Below, piece by piece: positions 1-6,233 of a DNA stretch of 6,878 nucleotides. A model generated the notes under the pieces. The model was not told where the DNA came from. It did not search any database and worked only from the letters and a program-made list of their open reading frames with translations. Location of the stretch: assembly GCA_003156795.1 (NCBI GenBank), contig PMHU01000328.1, positions 8,373-15,250 on the forward strand. The letters run 5' to 3'. Position numbers and translations under genes: made by a program. Every line of letters starts with the position of its first letter. The stretch's first letter is position 1. The DNA is from Acidimicrobiaceae bacterium. GTDB taxonomy: Bacteria; Actinomycetota; Acidimicrobiia; Acidimicrobiales; Palsa-688.

Positions 1-85
1 GCACCGCCTCACTCTCGTGGACGAGGGCCGAGACGACGCCATTGTGGCCGTGGGCGCAGCCGGATTCCGAGCCCACCCTGCCTAG
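1..85 (+). CDS. 3' end of an unidentified protein (5' truncated)
   Basis: An open frame enters from the left edge and ends at TAG 83-85. The last 27 codons are visible, with the C-terminus ending GAAGFRAHPA. Codon third positions in this frame are mostly G or C, as expected of a real gene here, and the stop lies 24 bp before the GTG of the ligase that follows, which suggests one transcription unit. The tail is too short to assign to a family. The reading is supported mainly by codon bias and by its tidy spacing to the next gene. Confidence 0.5.
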   Translation, partial: HRLTLVDEGRDDAIVAVGAAGFRAHPA

Positions 86-109
86 GACCCGTTCCGGCCG
101 AGGAGCACC

Positions 110-1588
110 GTGCTCGACCAGGTGAGCTATGGAGCCCAGCTGACCCGGCTGGCGGCCAGCCGCGGGGACGACACCGCTATCGTGCTAGCCGCCGGCGACG
201 GCCGCGAGACCCGCGTGGCCTGGAGGGAGCTCGAGGCCCGAGCGAACCAAGTAGCCCGCCTCCTGGCCGAGGTCGGCGTCGGCCAAGACGACCTCGTGGC
301 CATCGCGCTGCCAAGTTCGCTCGAACACGTCATCACCACCTTCGCGGCCTGGAAGCTCGGCGGCGTCGTGCTGCCGATGCGCCACGACCTGCCGCCGTGG
401 GAACGAGATCGACTGCTGTCGCTGGCGTCCGCTCGCGCCCTCGTCGCCGATTGGCAGGATCCGCCAGCCGGAACCATCTCCACTAGCGTCCTCGCCCACG
501 CCGTCGCCCTGCGAGCATCGGTGCTGCCCGACCGTATCCCCAAGTGGAGCCACGTCCTCGCGACCTCCGGGTCGACCGGTCACCCAAAGCTGATCGCCAG
601 GCCAACCGCAGGCGTCGTCGCCGCGGACGCCTCCGTGGCCGTCGTGACCGGCGGGGACGACGACCAGACCTTCCTCGGCATGTCCCCGCTCTACCACGCC
701 AACGGTTGGCAGGGGGCGGCCGGCGCACTGGTCGGCGGGCACCGCTGCGTCCTCATGGCCCGCTTCGACGCTGCCGCAGCGGTCGATCTCATCCGACGCC
801 ATCAGGTGACGACCGTCATCGCCGTTCCGACGATGCTGCTGCGCATCGTGCGCCTGCCTACCGTCTCCAAGGACGACTTCGTCAGCGTCCGCCGCGCCGT
901 CCTAGGGGGCGCTCCGCTCCCGGAGTGGGTGGCACGAGCGTGGTTAGAGCTGGTGCCGCCGGAGCGGTGCCTGTTCGCGTACGGTTCGAGTGAGGGCCTC
1001 GGCTTGGTCGTGGCGACCGGCGAGGAGTGGCTGGAGCGTCCCGGCACCACCGGGCGCCCAGCCAACTGCGACCTGCGCATCCAGGACGCGGATGGCAAGG
1101 TCGTGCCGGCGGGAACGATCGGTGAGATCTTCTTACGGAGCCACAATCCCGGCCCGCCGTTCGTGTATCTCGGCGCTGCGACTCCCGCGCCTACCGCGGA
1201 CGGGTTTCGCACCGTCGGCGACCTCGGGTGGGTCGATGAGGACGGCTACCTGTTCATCGCGGACCGCCGCCAAGACATGATCGTCACCGGTGGCGCCAAC
1301 GTCTTCCCGGCCGAAGTCGAAGCCGCCCTCAGCGAGCACCCCAGCATCGCCGACCAGGTGGTGATCGGACTACCCGACGACGAGTGGGGACACCGAGTCC
1401 ACGCCATTGTGGCGCCCGTGCGCCCCGGCCCAACCCCGAGCGAAGCGGAGCTCCGAGCCTTCTGCAAGGACCGACTCGCCCCGTACAAGGTACCCAAGTC
1501 CTTTGAGCTGATAGACCAGCTGCCCCGCAGCGATGCCGGCAAGCTCAATCGGGGGCTTCTTGCTCGCCAACGGGTTGAAGCGGACTGA
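110..1588 (+). CDS. ANL-superfamily acyl-CoA ligase (AMP-forming)
   Basis: This 492-residue enzyme should activate a carboxylic acid with ATP to an acyl-adenylate and then pass it to CoA, in the cytoplasm. All core motifs of the adenylate-forming family are visible: the phosphate-binding loop TSGSTGHPK (152-160), YGSSEG (291-296), GDLGW with the ribose-binding Asp at 371, the hinge DRRQDMIVTGGANVFPAEVE (385-404), and the C-terminal catalytic Lys478 in PRSDAGKLNR. The length is slightly short for the family (about 500-550). The GTG start is chosen because AGGAG at 101-105 lies four bases before it and the fold's N-terminal region follows at once. The gene sits between an upstream frame and an amidohydrolase in the same direction. 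The overall pattern resembles actinobacterial FadD-like and bile-acid-CoA-ligase-like proteins. The acid substrate cannot be read from the sequence; a medium-sized, aromatic or steroid-type acid are all possible. Confidence 0.93.
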   Translation: MLDQVSYGAQLTRLAASRGDDTAIVLAAGDGRETRVAWRELEARANQVARLLAEVGVGQDDLVAIALPSSLEHVITTFAAWKLGGVVLPMRHDLPPWERDRLLSLASARALVADWQDPPAGTISTSVLAHAVALRASVLPDRIPKWSHVLATSGSTGHPKLIARPTAGVVAADASVAVVTGGDDDQTFLGMSPLYHANGWQGAAGALVGGHRCVLMARFDAAAAVDLIRRHQVTTVIAVPTMLLRIVRLPTVSKDDFVSVRRAVLGGAPLPEWVARAWLELVPPERCLFAYGSSEGLGLVVATGEEWLERPGTTGRPANCDLRIQDADGKVVPAGTIGEIFLRSHNPGPPFVYLGAATPAPTADGFRTVGDLGWVDEDGYLFIADRRQDMIVTGGANVFPAEVEAALSEHPSIADQVVIGLPDDEWGHRVHAIVAPVRPGPTPSEAELRAFCKDRLAPYKVPKSFELIDQLPRSDAGKLNRGLLARQRVEAD

Positions 1589-1621
1589 CACAGCCTGCAA
1601 ATATCGTTCTACCTATTCGCC

Positions 1622-1627
1622 TATGCT
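1622..1627 (+). promoter_or_regulatory. Possible -10 box before the amidohydrolase gene
   Basis: TATGCT fits the actinobacterial TANNNT -10 pattern and lies in a locally AT-richer gap of 87 bp between the ligase stop and the amidohydrolase start. No convincing -35 box is found at 16-18 bp upstream. It may give a secondary promoter inside an otherwise cotranscribed pair; this is weak evidence. Confidence 0.25.
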
Positions 1628-1664
1628 ATGCAAGCAAGAAAATCTCGGATTGGGTCTCGTGTCG

Positions 1665-1671
1665 AAGGAGG
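1665..1671 (+). promoter_or_regulatory. Ribosome binding site deciding the amidohydrolase start
   Basis: AAGGAGG is a near-perfect Shine-Dalgarno sequence four bases upstream of the ATG at 1676. It rules out the longer in-frame ATG at 1628, whose extra 16 residues (rich in Arg and Lys) precede the conserved N-terminal motif and have no ribosome binding site of their own. Confidence 0.85.
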
Positions 1672-1675
1672 TCGC

Positions 1676-2872
1676 ATGAGCAAGCTCGGGTTCCCGGTCT
1701 TCGATGCCGACAACCACCTGTACGAGACCATCGACGCTTTCACGCGCTACCTCCCAGACGAGCACAAGGGACTCATCAAATACGTCGAGGTCAACGGTCG
1801 GACCAAGATCGCCGTCGACAACCTGATCAGCGACTACATCCCCAACCCGACCTTCGACGTGGTCGCCCGCCCCGGCGCGTTCGCCGAGTACTTCAGCGGC
1901 AACAACCCTGAAGGAAAGAGCCTTCGGGAGATCGCTGGCAAGCCGATGCGGGCGACCGAGGCGTTTCGGTCCGCCGGGCCCCGCCTCGAGCTGCTTGACA
2001 GTCTCGGCTTGGACGCGGCGCTCATGTTCCCGACGCTCGCCAGCCTCCTCGAGGTCCGCCTCACCAGCGATCCGCATCTGACCTGCACCGTGATCCACGC
2101 GTTCAACGAGTGGCTGTTGGACGAGTGGACGTTCGACTACAAACAACGGATCTTCGCCACTCCCGTCGTCAACCCGTCCGTCCCCGAGCGTGGCGTCGCA
2201 GAGCTTGACTGGCTCCTGTCAAAAGGTGCCAAGGTCGTGCTCCTCCGGCCAGCGCCGGTTGCAGGCCATCGCGGCACCCGCTCGCCGTTCCTTGCCGAGT
2301 TCGATCCATTCTGGGCCCGAGTCGCGGAAAGCGGCTTGGTCGTCGCGCTCCACGCGTCGGACTCCGGATACCAGCGATACGTGAACGACTGGGAAGGCAC
2401 CCGGGGCGAGGCGCTGGTGTTCAAGCCGAGTCCGTTCTATGACGCCGTCACCCCAGGGCGGGCGATCAGCGACACGATCACCTCGGCCATCTGCCACGGC
2501 ATGCTGAGCAGGTTCCCGACAATAAAGCTCGCGAGCGTCGAGAACGGCGGAAACTGGGCCATCCCCTGCATGAAAGCGTTGGAGCGCACGCACAAGAAGA
2601 TGCCGAAAGAATTCTCGGAGCACCCCCGGGAAGTCTTTCTCCGGAATGTTTGGATCAATCCATTCTGGGAGGACTCGATCGAGGACCTCATCGCGATGAT
2701 GTCCCCCGAGCACATCCTCTTCGGTTCGGACTACCCGCATCCGGAAGGCATGGCCGAACCGCTGCAGTGGGCCGCCGACATGAGCGACCTGTTCCCACAG
2801 TCCGACGTCGAGAAAATGATGGGAGCGAATCTCTACAGCCTGTTGGGCGTCACGCCCATATCGTCGACCTAG
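1676..2872 (+). CDS. Amidohydrolase family 2 (ACMSD-type) metal-dependent hydrolase
   Basis: This 398-residue protein belongs to the TIM-barrel amidohydrolase group that includes aminocarboxymuconate semialdehyde decarboxylase. Members are cytosolic metal enzymes that hydrolyse or decarboxylate ring-derived acids. Near the N-terminus is FDADNHLYE (9-17), the form seen in many mycobacterial paralogues, with Asp12, His14 and Glu17 as likely metal or active-site residues. Further ligand candidates are His226 in VVALHASDSGY and Asp352 in FGSDYPHPEG (349-358); SVENGGNW (287-294) is another conserved strand end. There is no signal peptide. The start at 1676 follows an excellent AAGGAGG. It lies 87 bp after an acyl-CoA ligase and just before a decayed acyl-CoA dehydrogenase, so a role in breaking down a CoA-activated cyclic or aromatic acid is an inference from context. 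The exact reaction and substrate are unknown; family membership is secure. Confidence 0.92.
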   Translation: MSKLGFPVFDADNHLYETIDAFTRYLPDEHKGLIKYVEVNGRTKIAVDNLISDYIPNPTFDVVARPGAFAEYFSGNNPEGKSLREIAGKPMRATEAFRSAGPRLELLDSLGLDAALMFPTLASLLEVRLTSDPHLTCTVIHAFNEWLLDEWTFDYKQRIFATPVVNPSVPERGVAELDWLLSKGAKVVLLRPAPVAGHRGTRSPFLAEFDPFWARVAESGLVVALHASDSGYQRYVNDWEGTRGEALVFKPSPFYDAVTPGRAISDTITSAICHGMLSRFPTIKLASVENGGNWAIPCMKALERTHKKMPKEFSEHPREVFLRNVWINPFWEDSIEDLIAMMSPEHILFGSDYPHPEGMAEPLQWAADMSDLFPQSDVEKMMGANLYSLLGVTPISST

Positions 2873-2885
2873 GAGCGACGGGTAG

Positions 2886-3215
2886 GTCAGCCTCACCGAT
2901 GACCAAGAGCTGTTTCGTCACATCACCAAAGGGGCCTCGCGACGATAAGCCTGATATCGGCGATCCGTCCTTGCGCCCGCAGCTGTTGGCTTCGAAGGTC
3001 ACCAATGGCGCCGAGGTCCGATGCGGGGGTGGCAGCGCATCTCGGGGGCGGCGGCATCGGCGGCGACGGGCTGATCAATCTGACCATTCCTGCTCATGCG
3101 TTCGGTGCCCATATGGCCGCCGGATGGTTTCTCCCCGCCAACGTGGGTCGCAGCGGCGATCGCACTCGCGAGGCGCCAGGGATCACTCGATGAGGTTCTC
3201 CCGGGCCTCCTCGCG
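2886..3215 (+). pseudogene. Decayed N-terminal part of an acyl-CoA dehydrogenase gene
   Basis: Four blocks resembling the N-terminal domain of actinobacterial acyl-CoA dehydrogenases occur in the right order but in changing frames. In the frame starting at 2886 are SLTDDQELFRHIT (from 2889) and, after in-frame stops TAA 2946-2948 and TGA 2952-2954, VGFEGHQWRRG (from about 2988) plus GW. At about 3040 the frame shifts and gives LGGGGIGGDGLINLT followed by AHAFGAHMAAGWFLPANV (ending 3145). It then shifts back, giving VAAAIALARRQGSLDEVLPG (from 3147). Intact relatives read roughly LTDDQELFRDTT, GFDxxWWRRGAELGW, GGGSxSGDGLxDL, AxEFGRHxAPGPLLPTNV, VAAALA and EVLPGLL. The FAD-binding middle and C-terminal helical domains are absent. 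No intact start codon remains, though GGAG (2872-2875) sits where its ribosome binding site would have been. The assignment rests on remembered family patterns, not on an alignment. Short open frames such as 3005-3193 are pieces of this remnant, not genes. Confidence 0.7.
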
Positions 3216-3476
3216 ACGCAGACCGATCGACCTCACGTTCTGAGCCGCATCCCGGCCCGCCCCCTCGATGGTCACCCGCCCAGGTCTCGCTCGTAACACA
3301 CCGAAGCGCATCCGCACCTATATCGCCTATCCGGCACCACTGATACCAAACTAAGCAATGACTCGCCCTCACGGAACCGACACACCCAGCGGTGATTGGC
3401 ATACCTTCTCCCCCGAAGAAAGTACGCCACTACCAAAGTTATCACTAGATTCTTCCTCCGGCCCCGGGAGCACTCG
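3216..3476. other. Non-coding leader between the dehydrogenase remnant and the esterase
   Basis: No supported gene is seen in this stretch. Its right half is less GC-rich than the surrounding genes, which fits a promoter region for the esterase. TAGATT at 3448-3453 has the TANNNT form of a -10 box, about 25 bp before the ATG, but no clear -35 box accompanies it. Frame 0 stays open to 3296, although resemblance to the dehydrogenase fades after about 3215. Confidence 0.4.
3466..3470 (+). promoter_or_regulatory. Ribosome binding site deciding the esterase start
   Basis: GGGAG lies six bases before the ATG at 3477. The longer in-frame start at 3396 would add 27 residues that are basic, unlike the family N-terminus, and fall in the AT-richer leader, so the start at 3477 is preferred. 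Confidence 0.65.
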
Positions 3477-4415
3477 ATGTCATCCTTTCCCTCCGTAAAC
3501 GACCTGCTCGATCCCGAGCTCGCTGCGATCATCGACCAGTTCGCATACCTCGAGTACACCGACGCCACCGTCAAAGAGATGCGGGAAATGTTGCAGCCCA
3601 CGCCCGCGAGCCCGCTGCCGGCCGTTCGACGCGAGGACCGGATCGTCTCCCATGATCCGGAGGTCATCGTTCGCACCCACCGACCTGTTGGCGCAGTAGC
3701 GCTCTCACCGGGGGTCATCTCGATGCATGGCGGGGGCTTCATCATCGGCAACCGGACTTTCGACGACCCCCGCCTCGATCATTGGTGCACCGAGTTCGAC
3801 GTCGTGGGTGTGTCGGTTGAATACCGCCTGTCTCCAGAGGTCCAGTACCCCGGGCCGCTCGAGGACTGCTACTCCGCTCTCAGCTGGACCTTCGAGCACG
3901 CCGATGAGCTGGGCATCGATCAGGATCGGGTCGGCGTCACCGGTGTGAGCGCCGGTGGCGGACTCGCAGCAGGTCTCGCATTGCTCGCTCGAGACCGCGG
4001 TGAATTCCAGATCGCCTTCCAGCTGCTGGACTGCCCGATGATCGATGACAAGCAGAGCACAGCGTCGCGACAACGTCCGGGGTTGCCGATGTGGTCGCGC
4101 GAAGCCAACGATTTCGGTTGGCGCAACTACCTCGGTGGCCTGTACGGAACTGAGGAGGTTCCCGAGTACGCCGCTCCGTTCCGCAGGCGCGACCTGTCCG
4201 GGTTGCCTCCGGCCTACATCTCCGTAGGCGCGTTGGATGGCTTTCTGGACGAGGATGTCACCTTCGCTGCTCGACTCAACGGAGCAGGGGTGCCGACAGA
4301 GCTCCACGTGTACCCAGGCGCCCCGCACGGGTTCCAGCTGTTTGCGGGATCGGCGCTCGCCGACCGCGCCAACCGCCACATGGATGAGTGGCTGCGCAAC
4401 CAGATCGAGACGTAG
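3477..4415 (+). CDS. Alpha/beta-hydrolase, HSL-family esterase/lipase
   Basis: This 312-residue enzyme belongs to the hormone-sensitive-lipase (bacterial family IV) group that cleaves carboxylic esters of short to medium acids in the cytoplasm. The oxyanion motif is HGGG (84-87). The nucleophile elbow is GVSAGG with Ser158. The acid is probably Asp254 in GALDGFLDED, and the base is His284 in APHGF. VEYRLSPE (114-121) is also typical. The length matches the family (about 300-320), and no signal peptide or membrane segment is visible. The usual elbow is GDSAGG or GTSAGG; here Val157 replaces Asp or Thr. It stands alone, 261 bp after the dehydrogenase remnant and more than 500 bp before the next gene, so it is probably its own transcript. 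The natural ester is unknown; a role beside the ligase in releasing an acid for CoA activation is an inference. Confidence 0.93.
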   Translation: MSSFPSVNDLLDPELAAIIDQFAYLEYTDATVKEMREMLQPTPASPLPAVRREDRIVSHDPEVIVRTHRPVGAVALSPGVISMHGGGFIIGNRTFDDPRLDHWCTEFDVVGVSVEYRLSPEVQYPGPLEDCYSALSWTFEHADELGIDQDRVGVTGVSAGGGLAAGLALLARDRGEFQIAFQLLDCPMIDDKQSTASRQRPGLPMWSREANDFGWRNYLGGLYGTEEVPEYAAPFRRRDLSGLPPAYISVGALDGFLDEDVTFAARLNGAGVPTELHVYPGAPHGFQLFAGSALADRANRHMDEWLRNQIET

Positions 4416-4605
4416 AACGTTCGGAGCACTTGGGTTCGGCTTGATCATGACGCCCAAGGATCTTGATTCGAATCTCCCCTCGACGCCGGCGTGGCACCAC
4501 GTTTGCACCTGAGGGGTGCCAGGTCCGGATCGGACCGCTGACCAGCGGGTATTCATCGTGCACGACTCGAGTGTCCTGCGCCGACCAAAGGGTTTGATTC
4601 AGTCG

Positions 4606-4637
4606 ATCGGGACCATGAGTTTGGGGTGGGTCCCGAT
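4606..4637. repeat. 9-bp perfect inverted repeat, possible terminator
   Basis: ATCGGGACC (4606-4614) and GGTCCCGAT (4629-4637) are exact reverse complements with a 14-base loop. A short CTTTT run follows eleven bases or so downstream, too far for a standard intrinsic terminator. It could end the esterase transcript about 190 bases after its stop, or be a remnant of something else. Confidence 0.35.
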
Positions 4638-4691
4638 GCGGGCTTTTCGCAGCACCGGGAGCGCTTCAGCATCAACGAGCATCAACAGAAG

Positions 4692-4722
4692 AGAGGGCGG
4701 ACTCGCTTGGAGTCCACCCTCT
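4692..4722. terminator. Strong GC-rich hairpin, candidate terminator
   Basis: AGAGGGCGGACTC (4692-4704) pairs with GAGTCCACCCTCT (4710-4722) over 13 positions with a single C/A mismatch and a 5-base loop GCTTG. No T run follows on either strand, but many actinobacterial terminators lack one. It lies about 280 bp after the esterase and 250 bp before the SRPBCC gene, so it would separate the two transcripts. A structured RNA is the alternative. Confidence 0.45.
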
Positions 4723-4779
4723 GATCGCTACCCTTGATTCCTGGCCCGTCATCGTGCCGTTCCGCTCTCACGAGTGGAA

Positions 4780-4794
4780 CCTCGACGGTCGAGG
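4780..4794. repeat. 15-bp palindrome, possible protein-binding site
   Basis: CCTCGAC and GTCGAGG are perfect inverted 7-bp arms around a single G. With one base between the arms it cannot form an RNA hairpin without opening pairs, so a DNA-binding dimer site is more likely than a terminator. It lies about 175 bp before the SRPBCC start, which is far for a simple operator; its meaning is uncertain. Confidence 0.3.
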
Positions 4795-4953
4795 CCGTTG
4801 TCAGGATGGACGTACCACTGCCCTTCGACGCGCCGAACAGGTCGGGTGGTCCGGCCACAACGCCGGTTCCCGGGCGCTCTTGGATGACCAAGCCGGTGAG
4901 GGCTGCGCGTCGGTCGCGGTCGGGACTATGGGCAGTGTCGGGGCGCAGGCCGT

Positions 4954-4959
4954 TATGCT
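4954..4959 (+). promoter_or_regulatory. -10 box for a probably leaderless SRPBCC mRNA
   Basis: TATGCT fits TANNNT and ends eight bases before the ATG at 4968, the spacing expected if transcription starts at or next to the A of the start codon. There is no Shine-Dalgarno sequence before this ATG, which agrees with leaderless translation. A good -35 box is not evident. Confidence 0.5.
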
Positions 4960-4967
4960 CCCGAGTC

Positions 4968-5435
4968 ATGGCCAAACCTCGAGACGTCATCTCCGTGGAA
5001 CGAGTCATCGCGGCGACACCCGAGCAGATCTTCGACGTCATCGCCGACCCAACTCGTCATGGCGATTTTGACGGCTCGGGCAGTGTCAAGGAGGCCGGTC
5101 CTGAAGCACCCCAACGCCTGGCGGCGGGCGCAAGATTCGGGATGTCGATGAAACGGGGCATCGGCTACTCGATGGTCAACACGGTGACCGAGTTCGACGA
5201 CAACCGGCGAATCGCGTGGTCCCCAAAGCCGGCCAGTGGACGAGGGGGCCGGTGGGTCGGGCGGATCTGGCGCTATGAGCTCGAGCCGGTAGAGGGCGGT
5301 ACCAAGGTCACCGAGACGTGGGACATTTCCAAGGAGTCTCTCCGGTTCGTCCTTCGCTACATCGCGGTGGGAGACACCCGCAAGGCCATGGAGAAGTCGC
5401 TCGAGAAACTCGAGGCGCTCGTCACCTCTCCGTGA
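4968..5435 (+). CDS. SRPBCC-superfamily protein (polyketide cyclase/dehydrase type)
   Basis: This 155-residue protein has the layout of a small START/Bet v 1-like (SRPBCC) domain, a hydrophobic pocket that binds lipids, steroids or polyketides. It opens with the typical strand and helix ISVERVIAATPEQIFDVIAD (8-27), followed by PTRHGDFDGS. The middle has NTVTEFDDNRRIAWSPK (71-87), then WRYELEPVEGGTKVTETWD (101-119), and it ends in a long amphipathic helix (about 133-153, KAMEKSLEKLEALV). The length is normal for a single domain. The ATG at 4968 is chosen because the family fold begins right after it. The same frame is open back to 4734, but those 78 residues look unrelated and have weaker codon bias. 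There are no catalytic residues to read a reaction from. Neighbours suggest a link to hydrophobic acid or steroid metabolism; this is inference only. Confidence 0.85.
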   Translation: MAKPRDVISVERVIAATPEQIFDVIADPTRHGDFDGSGSVKEAGPEAPQRLAAGARFGMSMKRGIGYSMVNTVTEFDDNRRIAWSPKPASGRGGRWVGRIWRYELEPVEGGTKVTETWDISKESLRFVLRYIAVGDTRKAMEKSLEKLEALVTSP

Positions 5436-5716
5436 TCTGATCATCCCAACGCTTGGACCTGGGCGGAAGCGGTCTGGCCCAAGCGGCGCGCGTGTTAACT
5501 CCGCGGCGCTGGAGCCGCACTTCGGCCCTTACCGCGCCCCAGAAGGTTCGACTGTTCAGCGGCCAATACTGTCCCGGTACGCCGGGTAGGTGGTCCAGGC
5601 GGGGATCCCCCAATGGGCACCCGATTGGCCCGGCAAGACCTTTGAGTTGAACTTATTGCCGTTCCGCTGACGGACACGAGTCCCGATGAGCGAGGTTCCT
5701 AGGTCGTCCTTGACCG
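5436..5716. other. Convergent intergenic region with inverted repeats, no gene seen
   Basis: This stretch separates the ends of the SRPBCC gene (+) and the marR gene (-). I see no supported frame in it. It holds small dyads: GCGGC/GCCGC (5503-5518), the perfect palindrome GGGGATCCCC (5601-5610), and CCAATGG/ATTGG arms (5610-5628) nested inside GCCGGG (5581-5586) and CCCGGC (5629-5634). TAGGTCGT occurs twice, at 5700-5707 and 5718-5725, across the marR stop. The structures fit termination from both sides; no T-rich intrinsic terminator is present. Confidence 0.45.
5451..5484 (+). terminator. Weak candidate terminator of the SRPBCC gene
   Basis: GCTTGG (5451-5456) and CCAAGC (5479-5484) form a 6-bp stem 15 bases after the SRPBCC stop, with an inner ACC/GGT pairing possible. 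No T tract follows. The position is right, but the stem is modest. Confidence 0.3.
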
Positions 5717-6196
5717 TTAGGTCGTTTCGTCGAGGCTGTGGGCGATCCAGCCTGGCGTTTCGATACGCACCGTCGCTGCCCCGACCAGGGCCGCCAGGTC
5801 AGCCTCAAGGCGCTCGAGCTGCTTGGCGCCGATCTTCCGCTTCCACTTGTCGCGCAATTCGTCGAAGACGGCTTCGCCTACTCGCATGACTTCGAAACCG
5901 AGCGCCGTGACCTGAAGTCGTTTGCGACGGGCGTCGAGCGGATCGGTACCGCGTGCCACGTAGCCGCGCTCCTCGAGCACCGCCACAGTCTTTGCCGCCG
6001 CTTGCTTGGAGACCGACAAACGGCGACCCAGTTCCGAAGCATTATCGGCGCCCGCCGCGATGGCTCGCATCGCGAAGTCATGGACGGGGCGGAAATCTTC
6101 GTATCCGCGCTCGGCGAGCTCCATGATCGCATCGTCTACCAGGACGCGAAATCCTCCGAGGAGGAGCAGTGCGAGGTCGGCGCCCGAGCGTGACAT
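5717..6196 (-). CDS. MarR-family winged-helix transcriptional regulator
   Basis: This 159-residue protein matches the usual MarR length. An N-terminal dimerisation helix leads into a winged helix-turn-helix: FRPVHDFAMRAIAAG (35-49), NASELGRRLSVSKQAAAKT (52-70) as the helix-turn-helix with its recognition helix, LEERGYVARG (74-83), and the wing DPLDARRKRLQVT (85-97) carrying the DxRxK motif. A long C-terminal helix (about 105-140) completes the dimer interface. MarR proteins usually repress divergent genes and their own gene, and release DNA when a small phenolic or lipophilic ligand binds. Here the divergent gene is an Asp-type alpha/beta-hydrolase, and the gap contains a perfect inverted repeat fitting a MarR operator. 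The ATG at 6196 has no Shine-Dalgarno sequence but a -10 box seven bases upstream, so the mRNA is probably leaderless. Ligand unknown. Confidence 0.93.
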   Translation of the reverse strand: MSRSGADLALLLLGGFRVLVDDAIMELAERGYEDFRPVHDFAMRAIAAGADNASELGRRLSVSKQAAAKTVAVLEERGYVARGTDPLDARRKRLQVTALGFEVMRVGEAVFDELRDKWKRKIGAKQLERLEADLAALVGAATVRIETPGWIAHSLDETT

Positions 6197-6203
6197 GGAG
6201 CCG

Positions 6204-6233
6204 ATCGTAAAACAGACGCCTTGACAAGGTCAA
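6204..6233 (-). promoter_or_regulatory. marR promoter (leaderless, overlapping the operator)
   Basis: Read on the - strand, TTGACC (6233-6228) is the -35 box and TACGAT (6209-6204) the -10 box, with an 18-bp spacer. Seven bases separate the -10 box from the ATG at 6196, so transcription should begin at about the start codon. The -35 box overlaps the left arm of the inverted repeat by five bases, which would allow autoregulation. Confidence 0.65.

Larger units (their letters stand above)
4416..4967. other. 552-bp gene-poor stretch with several inverted repeats
   Basis: No gene is supported here. Small hairpins occur at 4522-4536 (GGTCCG, 3-nt loop, CGGACC) and 4535-4548 (CCGCT, 4-nt loop, AGCGG); larger ones at 4606-4637 and 4692-4722 and a tight palindrome at 4780-4794 are listed separately. 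A tandem copy of AGCATCAAC with a 10-bp period lies at 4668-4686. Several frames stay open on both strands, but codon third-position G/C is clearly lower than in the neighbouring genes where I counted it. The stretch may be old gene debris, as in the gap before the esterase, or a structured untranslated region. Confidence 0.5.

Noticed and set aside
544..993. Arg-rich frames opposite or inside the ligase, for example 149 codons at 544-993
   Set aside because: They are shifted-frame shadows of the GC-rich ligase gene; the extreme Arg and Pro content is the signature of this artefact.
1628..1675. Upstream ATG extending the amidohydrolase by 16 residues
   Set aside because: No ribosome binding site precedes it, the extra residues are basic and unlike the family, and AAGGAGG sits at the correct distance from the ATG at 1676.
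3005..3193. 62-residue frame in the gap after the amidohydrolase
   Set aside because: It carries only one block of the dehydrogenase-like remnant, with neighbouring blocks in another frame; it has no ribosome binding site.
3396..3476. Longer start for the esterase
   Set aside because: The added 27 residues lie in an AT-richer leader, are strongly basic and precede the normal family N-terminus; GGAG is placed for 3477.
4465..4474. GATTCGAATC, reminiscent of a tRNA T-loop or attachment site
   Set aside because: The flanks do not form a T-stem, and no anticodon or acceptor stems can be found around it on either strand.
4276..4563. - strand frame overlapping the esterase end, with protein-like stretches such as YPLVSGPIRTWHP
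   Set aside because: Its third-position G/C is only about 60 percent in the part outside the esterase, and it runs into the antisense of a clear gene; no family recognised.
4734..4967. Frame open 234 bases upstream of the SRPBCC start
   Set aside because: Third-position G/C is lower than in the domain itself, the residues do not match the fold, and a -10 box lies immediately before the ATG at 4968.
5601..5610. GGGGATCCCC perfect palindrome
   Set aside because: Ten-base GC-rich palindromes are expected by chance in such DNA, and it has no loop for an RNA hairpin; not listed as a feature of its own.
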